Virus record (IMG/VR): IMGVR_UViG_3300048589_001057
Coordinates: 1-64,000 of that record
Source: a virus
Reading direction: 5' to 3' (one strand)
Length of the DNA: 64,000 nucleotides
Under the pieces are notes generated by a model that did not search any database, had not been told where the DNA came from, and worked only from the letters and a program-made list of their open reading frames with translations. Position 1 is the stretch's first letter; each line of letters starts with the position of its first letter. Positions 59,088 to 64,000 of the stretch are shown here, in pieces. The position numbers and the translations under genes were made by a program.

Positions 59088-59784
59088 ATATGTTTGGTGC
59101 GTAGCCTACATCAATAGGCCCTTTTTATCCACCATTACTCGGGATTTAGAAAAATTCGGGTATACCCAAGTAAAATCCTATATTCCAACTGTAAGGGTAC
59201 TTAGAAAACAATTTAAAAACCAGAAACATTTCGAAGAGGTACCCCTACTATTTAATTATGGGTTCTTCAGGCTAACATTTGAAGATGCCTGTAACAAGGA
59301 TTTTCTTATGCGTATGAAAGTCTCAATCCAAGGTATATATGGGTGGCTATATACCAATGAAAGTCCGGAAGTGGATGAAGATACTGGAATGTACTTTAAT
59401 AAGTTGGAAGTGGCAACTGTTAGGATAAAAGAAATAATAATGTTAAAACGGGCTTGCTTACTAAACTCTATATACTCATCTGATGATCTAAGTGGGATAT
59501 GTAAGGATGACTTTATTATTCTAAAGGGTTACCCATTTGAGAATATCCCCGCTCAGATAGTATCTATTAATGCAAAGAAGGAGCAGGTAAGAGTAAGGTT
59601 GGAATTAGGCAATGGCTCTATTTTTAATGAGGTTACGGTTGACTTTTCAAACGTATTCTATTCCATATACTCTAACTTTGATGACCCAACCTTGACTGAT
59701 ACTACATTAGAAGGCTTAAAAGATAGGTCACCAAGAGAATTCTACAAGGCTATACATAACACCCCTACTGACCATGAAAATTAA
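59071..59784 (+). CDS. NusG-like transcription factor (NGN + KOW)
   Basis: The 237-residue protein starts with an NGN-like domain: YVWCVAYINRPFLSTITRDL, then KSYIPTVRVLRKQFKNQKHF and VPLLFNYGFFRL. The last matches the 'P-L-F-P-G-Y-V/F-F' segment of NusG/RfaH. A middle variable part follows, then the KOW-like ILKGYPFENIPAQIVSINAK and VRVRLEL. NusG/RfaH-type proteins bind RNA polymerase and modify pausing and termination. A phage-encoded version is likely an antiterminator for its own operons, which in this window are long and separated by hairpin terminators. Overlaps both neighbours. Confidence 0.7.
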   Translation: MGNYHKYVWCVAYINRPFLSTITRDLEKFGYTQVKSYIPTVRVLRKQFKNQKHFEEVPLLFNYGFFRLTFEDACNKDFLMRMKVSIQGIYGWLYTNESPEVDEDTGMYFNKLEVATVRIKEIIMLKRACLLNSIYSSDDLSGICKDDFIILKGYPFENIPAQIVSINAKKEQVRVRLELGNGSIFNEVTVDFSNVFYSIYSNFDDPTLTDTTLEGLKDRSPREFYKAIHNTPTDHEN

Positions 59785-60739
59785 TCCAGATGCCTGGGCG
59801 ATACTCAATCAGGATGAAAAACTAAGTATAAGCCTTTCTTTAGGCCATAATAAGTCTAGTTGGGAATCCGGGGAAATCATGAGTAAGTCCCATTATAAAT
59901 ACCTGGAGATAAAAGCCAGGGCCGAAAGATTTTTGAGAATGTTCACAGAGTACTTCCAAAAATACGGTGGGCTTTTCCCAGAAAAGAATAAGTCGGACCA
60001 ATTCTTCAGGGATTACTTTGAAATGTTGATTATCCAAAGGATGTCATTAAAGGCCACCATAGGAAGTATTCAGCATAGTGGGTATAAGATAAGCGGAAAA
60101 AGGGAAGTAATCCTAGAAAGCGAGATGGTTAAACTTAAATCTTCCAAGTACGCTGGGGATAGGGAACTATTTGATGTTCTACTGGAATTTGATAGGTGGA
60201 ATAATTTCAGGGTGTTACCCAAGGTACTACAACAACCCTCCGCTTTTAAAAGGAGAAACAAAACTAGGGAATTAAAACACTTAAAGAGCATAACTAATAT
60301 CCATAGCTATTCCATCAAGAAAATTCATGAAAGGTTCGCCACTAACAAATCTAATGGGGTATGTTTCTTTACCCTACTAGGAGATAACCTACCTGGTAAC
60401 TTCAAGGTGATTAAAATGGTTAACCGTTCTAAAGAGATAAAACAGATATCCAGCTTAGGATTCTTTATTTTTGAAGAAGAGGTGCAAGCTATTACTTTAG
60501 GTAAACTGGTATCAGCTTACCTATTTCCTAAGATGTCTATGGGGTTTAGCCCAGTTATTAAGGGTTTACAATTTTGGTCCAACTATAGGGAGCTAATCAG
60601 CAAGGCTATAAATTACTTAGCTGTATATAACATAATCCCAAATAGGAAATACGTTGAGGATGCCCTAATAGAACAGCAATTAAAGAAAAAGAGGATTCAA
60701 AGGGTAAAATCAGAAATTAAGGAGTTGCTAAATGATTAA
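59774..60739 (+). CDS. Hypothetical protein (321 aa) after the NusG-like gene
   Basis: The basic, largely helical protein of 321 residues has no motif I recognise. Features include many Lys/Arg clusters (RRNKTRELKHLKS, KKKRIQRVKSEIKE at the end), a central AFKRRNKTRE region near residue 160, and a C-terminal half with a beta segment (GVCFFTLLGDNLPGNFKVIK). DNA or RNA binding is plausible. It overlaps the NusG-like gene by 11 bases, so the two may work together. A host-type promoter follows at 60724-60755, beginning inside its end. Confidence 0.5.
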   Translation: MKINPDAWAILNQDEKLSISLSLGHNKSSWESGEIMSKSHYKYLEIKARAERFLRMFTEYFQKYGGLFPEKNKSDQFFRDYFEMLIIQRMSLKATIGSIQHSGYKISGKREVILESEMVKLKSSKYAGDRELFDVLLEFDRWNNFRVLPKVLQQPSAFKRRNKTRELKHLKSITNIHSYSIKKIHERFATNKSNGVCFFTLLGDNLPGNFKVIKMVNRSKEIKQISSLGFFIFEEEVQAITLGKLVSAYLFPKMSMGFSPVIKGLQFWSNYRELISKAINYLAVYNIIPNRKYVEDALIEQQLKKKRIQRVKSEIKELLND

Positions 60740-60755
60740 AACGCTATTATATTTG
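60725..60755 (+). promoter_or_regulatory. Host-type (Bacteroidota) promoter
   Basis: TTG at 60725-60727 is followed after a 20-base spacer by TATATTTG (60748-60755), the TAnnTTTG -7 box. The leader TAATTAATTAAATGCATAA leads to ATG 60783. Sixty-two bases (60734-60795) are almost identical (59 of 62) to 63923-63984, and the core also recurs on the minus strand at 40529. Confidence 0.75.
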
Positions 60756-60782
60756 CATAATTAATTAAATGCATAAATAATT

Positions 60783-60980
60783 ATGGCAAACACCAAACCC
60801 ATACAATTGCCCAAGGGCCACTACAATTGCCCAACTTGTGGGTATCTTCCCTTACCCTCGGATTCTATCCGAAAAGAGGGGATGTACTACGATCCTGATA
60901 AAAATTCTTATCATTGGAAGGAAGTAGTGGATTGTAAAAAATGCCACACGTTATTTTCTTTTAAAAATTCAGACCAATGA
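60783..60980 (+). CDS. Small zinc-ribbon protein (65 aa)
   Basis: The 65-residue protein has two Cys-x-x-Cys pairs: YNCPTCGY near residues 15-19 and VDCKKCHT near residues 51-55, consistent with one zinc ribbon. It begins MANTKP, and the gene at the end of the window begins MANTTK with an almost identical leader, so the two starts are related by duplication. Such proteins are often DNA-binding or regulatory. It overlaps the ligase gene by four bases. Function unknown. Confidence 0.6.
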   Translation: MANTKPIQLPKGHYNCPTCGYLPLPSDSIRKEGMYYDPDKNSYHWKEVVDCKKCHTLFSFKNSDQ

Positions 60981-62158
60981 GACAGTTCACTAACCAAAAG
61001 GAAGTCTATAAGCTATCCAAAAATGGTAAAATCCAGGTACATAGGTTAGCCACCTTAGAATTGCCCAATGGGGAAGCCCAACTATATACCCAATATGGTT
61101 ACATCGATGGGGCTATGCAGGAGGATATCAAGCATTTCTCAAGGGGTAAAAATATTGGTAGAGCTAATGAAACCTCCGCTTTAGAACAGGCATTATCTGA
61201 ATTAAATTCCAAGCTAAACAAGCTATTAGATAAGGGTTATAAAAGGGATAACACTAATGGGGCTGATTTATTGGGCTTCTTAAAATCCCAGGAGGGTACA
61301 GATGCCACTGGAAGCCTAAAGCCTATGCTTGCCCAAAAAGATAAGGATAAAATCAAACTCCCAGGATACGTCCAGAGAAAGTACGATGGGGTACGGTGTT
61401 TCACATTTATAGAAAATGCCCAAATAAGGAAGGTATCACGTAATGGGAAACCTTTCCAACATTTAGGGCACTTGGATAAGGAACTTAAGGAATTAATGGA
61501 CTTAAGCCCCGGGGACTTACCCTACAAATCTTGGATAATCGATGGTGAACTATATTCCCATGAGTTATCATTCCAGCAAATAATCTCTGCCATAAAACGT
61601 GAACAGCCATCAAATGAACTCATCCAATACCGTATATATGACATGATTCCCATAGCTGATATGCGTATGGGGCAAGGTTATAGGATGAAGATAATACGCT
61701 CATGCCGGTCGGAATTTACAACCTCTGGGATATTTAAGTATCTTGAATTTAGCCCAACTCTCTGGGTTAGAACCTGGGCTAAATTTCAGGAAACATTTTC
61801 TAGGTACATACGAGAAGGTTTTGAGGGGATCATGTTTAGATCAGAGGACGGTATTTATGAATTTGGGCGTAGATCTTACTCCCTCATTAAATATAAAGAA
61901 TTCGATGAGGGGGAATTTGAAATCATGGGTGCCGAAGAGGCCACTGGTAGGGATGCAGGTACTGCTGTATTTTTATTAAAAACCGAATCCGGCCAATGGT
62001 TCAGTGCTAGGCCATTAGGTACCAGGGAAGAACGTAGAGACTATTATAATAAAAGGGCGGAATATATTGGGAAGATGGGTACTGTTAAATACCAAGGCTT
62101 ATCCGATACTGGTATTCCCAGGTTCCCAGTATTTAAAGCCATAAGAGATTACGAATAA
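60977..62158 (+). CDS. ATP-dependent DNA ligase
   Basis: The 393-residue protein has the nucleotidyltransferase motifs: I YVQRKYDGVR (Lys135), III IIDGELYSHEL, IV EGFEGIMFRSED, and V SLIKYKEF with the FDEGEFEIMGAEEATGR linker to the OB fold. The first 85 residues (YKLSKNGKIQVHRLA, then YTQYGYIDG and FSRGKNIGRANETSALEQAL) resemble a WGR-like domain, as found in some ligase and PARP proteins; this is an extra module relative to T7 ligase. It seals Okazaki fragments and repair nicks. A short 17-base gap precedes the next gene. Confidence 0.9.
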   Translation: MRQFTNQKEVYKLSKNGKIQVHRLATLELPNGEAQLYTQYGYIDGAMQEDIKHFSRGKNIGRANETSALEQALSELNSKLNKLLDKGYKRDNTNGADLLGFLKSQEGTDATGSLKPMLAQKDKDKIKLPGYVQRKYDGVRCFTFIENAQIRKVSRNGKPFQHLGHLDKELKELMDLSPGDLPYKSWIIDGELYSHELSFQQIISAIKREQPSNELIQYRIYDMIPIADMRMGQGYRMKIIRSCRSEFTTSGIFKYLEFSPTLWVRTWAKFQETFSRYIREGFEGIMFRSEDGIYEFGRRSYSLIKYKEFDEGEFEIMGAEEATGRDAGTAVFLLKTESGQWFSARPLGTREERRDYYNKRAEYIGKMGTVKYQGLSDTGIPRFPVFKAIRDYE

Positions 62159-62175
62159 AACCAAAACCCCATAAT

Positions 62176-62694
62176 ATGGCAAGAGTACCTGAATCAGCAA
62201 TAAAAATGGTAGAGAACCTTAATTTACAGGACCTTAAAAGATCTTGCATTATCCGAGGAATCCCATTTGAAGATGTTTGTGATAAATCTGTTCTAGGATT
62301 ACAAAGCTGGTATTTGAGTCATTATGACTATCCGGTTAATCACAGTTTGCTAGAAGCCTACGACATCTGGAGTGAAGCTCTTTTACGGGAAAGGGGGGTT
62401 GACCCAACTATGATATCCCCTTACTTTAGGCTATCGGCTATTGGCATTAGAAATGCCAATGGGGAGGTAGTAAAAAGAAAGCGAGTAAAATCCTTAACCC
62501 CAAAATTCAAGCGTAAAAAGGCTAGGACTCAAGAGGGGTTATTTCAAGGAACTAAAAAGGCTTTAACTTATGCCCTTTGTAAAGAGGGCTTAGCTAAAGA
62601 AGAAGTTATAGCCAAGGTCATAGAACAATTCCCAGATGCCAAGCCAAAGAGTATTGGCATATGGTATAACCGGTCTAAAAAATCAAAGAAATAA
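62176..62694 (+). CDS. Hypothetical protein (172 aa), basic C-terminal helix-turn-helix-like region
   Basis: The N-terminal half is helical (MARVPESAIKMVENLNLQDL) and the middle holds a basic cluster (KRKRVKSLTPKFKRKKARTQ, about residues 100-119). The C-terminus reads as a possible helix-turn-helix (LAKEEVIAKVIEQFPDAKPK, SIGIWYNRSKKSKK). This suggests DNA binding, but no family is recognised. It is in the ligase operon; the last base overlaps the following start. Confidence 0.5.
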   Translation: MARVPESAIKMVENLNLQDLKRSCIIRGIPFEDVCDKSVLGLQSWYLSHYDYPVNHSLLEAYDIWSEALLRERGVDPTMISPYFRLSAIGIRNANGEVVKRKRVKSLTPKFKRKKARTQEGLFQGTKKALTYALCKEGLAKEEVIAKVIEQFPDAKPKSIGIWYNRSKKSKK

Positions 62695-63170
62695 TGGCTA
62701 AAGCTACTATAAAGATCAACCTAAAACAATGGTACTTAGTGTACCTAAAACACCCAAAGGATCCCCAAGCTTTTAGAAAATCCTTTTTATTCTATGAATT
62801 AGCTGAGGAGGCAGTACGAAGACACTTTCCTCATTTGGCATTCGTAGAAATAGTGTCTGGGAAAACCCTCTTGGATGAGGGCATAAGGGTATTACCTTCA
62901 GCCTCTAATATCTGGGGAATCAGTATTACTAAATATGATTTTGGGGAAAACCTAACCCGTCGCCAAAAGGGCAGTTTAAGGCTTAAGTACCGTAGGCAAA
63001 GACGTAGGAATAAGATAAGAGAGGTATTTGATGGCCCTTTAATATTAAGTTGGAGGGAAGTGGTAAGTAGAGAGCTTGGAAAACCCATATCAGATATCCC
63101 AAAGAAGGAACTGGAAAGAATATTAAAAAGAAAAACTAAGATTTTTTACCGGGAGTTTGATGACCTCTAG
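62694..63170 (+). CDS. Hypothetical basic protein (158 aa)
   Basis: The basic 158-residue protein has an N-terminal alpha/beta segment (KQWYLVYLKHPKDPQAFRKS) and a strongly arginine/lysine-rich middle (LTRRQKGSLRLKYRRQRRRN, about residues 83-102), which is a likely nucleic-acid-binding patch. The C-terminal helix (ELERILKRKTKIFYREFDDL) is charged. No family recognised. It is the last gene before the leader motif and the acidic protein. Confidence 0.5.
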   Translation: MAKATIKINLKQWYLVYLKHPKDPQAFRKSFLFYELAEEAVRRHFPHLAFVEIVSGKTLLDEGIRVLPSASNIWGISITKYDFGENLTRRQKGSLRLKYRRQRRRNKIREVFDGPLILSWREVVSRELGKPISDIPKKELERILKRKTKIFYREFDDL

Positions 63171-63182
63171 AACACCCCTCAA

Positions 63183-63197
63183 ACTATTAATAATAAA
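63183..63197 (+). promoter_or_regulatory. Leader motif ACTATTAATAATAAA
   Basis: Exact copy of the 15-mer, 22 bases before the ATG at 63220 and 13 bases after the upstream stop. Confidence 0.55.
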
Positions 63198-63219
63198 TAA
63201 ACAACCTAAATTTAACACC

Positions 63220-63831
63220 ATGAACTTAACAAAAAAAACCATTGCCGAACAAGAAGACCTTAAAACAGGTTTTTTTAAATTAACTTTCACAGATGGCTCT
63301 TCCATCATTTGCCTCATAGCCTTGGCTGAAGAGGAGGAGGAAGAAGAGGAAGAAGTTCCGGCCAAAGCCAAAGCCAAAGCTCCTAAGGATGAGGATGAAG
63401 TCCCAGCCAAATCCAAAGCCAAAGCCAAAGCTCCTAAGGATGAGGATGAGGAAGAAGAGGAAGAAGAAGAGGATGAGGATGAGGATGAGGAAGAAGAGGA
63501 AGAAGAAGAGGATGAGGAAGAAGAGGAAGAAGAAGAGGAAGAAGAAGAGGATGAGGAGGATGAAGAAGAGGAAGAGGATGAAGAAGAAGAGGAGGAAGAA
63601 GAAGAGGAGGAAGAAGAAGAAGAGGAAGAAGAAGAAGAAGAGGATGAGGATATAACTTGGGATGATCTCAAAGGTATGGACTCTGATGAGCTCGAGGATA
63701 TCATTGATGAAGAAGATCTCTCAGTTGATCCCGAAGATTACGAGGATGATGAGGATGGCTTAAGGAAAGCTGTAGCTAAGGCTATGAAAATTGAGATTCC
63801 TGCCAAAAAGGCAAAAAAATCTAAAAAATAA
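63220..63831 (+). CDS. Glu/Asp-rich acidic protein with basic end (203 aa)
   Basis: The start is placed at ATG 63220, because the in-frame upstream ATG (63157) lies inside the previous gene and before the leader motif. The first 35 residues look like a small beta domain (IAEQEDLKTGFFKLTFTDGS). An Ala/Lys-Pro-like spacer repeat (KAKAKAPKDEDE) follows, and then a nearly uninterrupted Glu/Asp tract at about residues 70-145. The last 50 residues are acidic but structured (WDDLKGMDSDELEDIIDEED), and the end is basic (KKAKKSKK). Polyacidic proteins can mimic DNA or act as histone-like or chaperone proteins. The codon-level repeat of GAG/GAA/GAT is prone to slippage. Function unknown. Confidence 0.65.
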   Translation: MNLTKKTIAEQEDLKTGFFKLTFTDGSSIICLIALAEEEEEEEEEVPAKAKAKAPKDEDEVPAKSKAKAKAPKDEDEEEEEEEEDEDEDEEEEEEEEDEEEEEEEEEEEEDEEDEEEEEDEEEEEEEEEEEEEEEEEEEEEDEDITWDDLKGMDSDELEDIIDEEDLSVDPEDYEDDEDGLRKAVAKAMKIEIPAKKAKKSKK

Positions 63832-63848
63832 TCCCATCTACTCCCTCT

Positions 63849-63884
63849 ATAAGGGGGCCTTCCAAGGTCCCCTTATTTCTTTTT
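63849..63884 (+). terminator. Strong intrinsic terminator
   Basis: ATAAGGGG (63849-63856) and CCCCTTAT (63869-63876), with inner pairing GCCTT/AAGGT, form a long stem followed by TTCTTTTT. It ends the acidic-protein transcript. Confidence 0.85.
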
Positions 63885-63913
63885 AGGGTTCGGAAATTAA
63901 AGAAATTAAAAGG

Positions 63914-63944
63914 TTGCATGGGGATTAAAACGCCCTTATATTTG
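63914..63944 (+). promoter_or_regulatory. Host-type (Bacteroidota) promoter, second copy
   Basis: TTG (63914-63916), a 20-base spacer and TATATTTG (63937-63944) match the same arrangement as at 60725. The 62-base block 63923-63984 differs from 60734-60795 at only three bases. It leads to the partial gene at 63972. Confidence 0.75.
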
Positions 63945-63971
63945 CATTATTAATTAAATGCATAAATAATT

Positions 63972-64000
63972 ATGGCAAACACCACCAAAAACTCCATTAA
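63972..64000 (+). CDS. Partial gene, starts MANTTKNSI (cut by window end)
   Basis: Only nine complete codons are visible before the window ends. The start and the 62 bases around it copy the leader and first residues of the 60783 gene (MANTKP), so it is probably a related small early gene. The product cannot be told from nine residues. Confidence 0.5.

Noticed and set aside
63123-63704. Minus-strand frame encoding a long poly-serine protein
   Set aside because: It is the complement of the GAG/GAA/GAT tract of the acidic gene; the serine run is a by-product of the repeat and has no start context or neighbour support.

Overview
The window is a large part of a tailed-phage genome with contractile-tail (myovirus) gene content, and the likely host is a member of the Bacteroidota. 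The host inference rests on three things: promoter-like elements with the Bacteroidota -7 box TAnnTTTG (TATATTTG at 60748, 63937 and, on the minus strand, 40529); few recognisable Shine-Dalgarno sites, with A/T-rich leaders instead; and a diversity-generating retroelement (DGR) target protein of a type I recall from gut Bacteroidales phages and prophages. No integrase or CRISPR array is visible.

Layout. 1-1020 is a very A/T-rich island with three small unknown genes, closed by a perfect hairpin. 1300-4640 is a minus-strand early/lysis cluster: a permuted papain-like protein, a DUF3820-like protein, a tRNA-like element, a GroES-like co-chaperonin, a possible holin, an amidase endolysin and a pyrimidine-dimer-glycosylase-like protein. 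A divergent C5-methyltransferase homologue follows. 5826-21661 is the head module (large terminase, portal, protease-scaffold fusion, decoration protein, capsid). It is interrupted by an 8.8-kb host-interaction block (10936-19721) holding a beta-helix fibre, a DGR and duplicated small genes. 22246-39802 is neck, sheath, tube, frameshifted tail chaperone, tape measure, baseplate and receptor-binding proteins. After a bidirectional terminator and one minus-strand gene, 40639-63831 encodes replication, recombination and nucleotide metabolism: helicase, primase, UvsW-like helicase, two MazG-like NTPases, two thymidylate-synthase-fold proteins, dCMP deaminase, family A polymerase, a dNMP-kinase-like protein, a possible UvsY, SSB, RecA with an intein, 5'-exonuclease, SbcD/SbcC, a nuclease, a NusG-like factor and an ATP-dependent DNA ligase.

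Main discovery. The gene at 15943-17259 ends in a 115-bp variable repeat (VR, 17135-17249). An ungapped 115-bp template repeat (TR) lies at 17336-17450. They differ at 15 positions, 14 of them adenines in the TR, which is the signature of adenine-specific mutagenic retrohoming. The reverse transcriptase that should follow is reduced to a 24-codon N-terminal stub (17564-17638), and no other reverse transcriptase is visible here. This is an apparently orphaned DGR: either inactivated by deletion or served in trans.

Other points. Both thymidylate-synthase-like proteins carry Asp where TS has the dUMP-selecting Asn177. Together with dCTPase-like NTPases, a dCMP deaminase and a dNMP-kinase-like protein, this resembles the T4 hydroxymethyl-dCMP pathway. 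A repeated leader motif ACTATTAATAATAAA precedes eight genes or gene groups and may be a phage-specific control element. All functional assignments are from reading the sequence; no database search was run.
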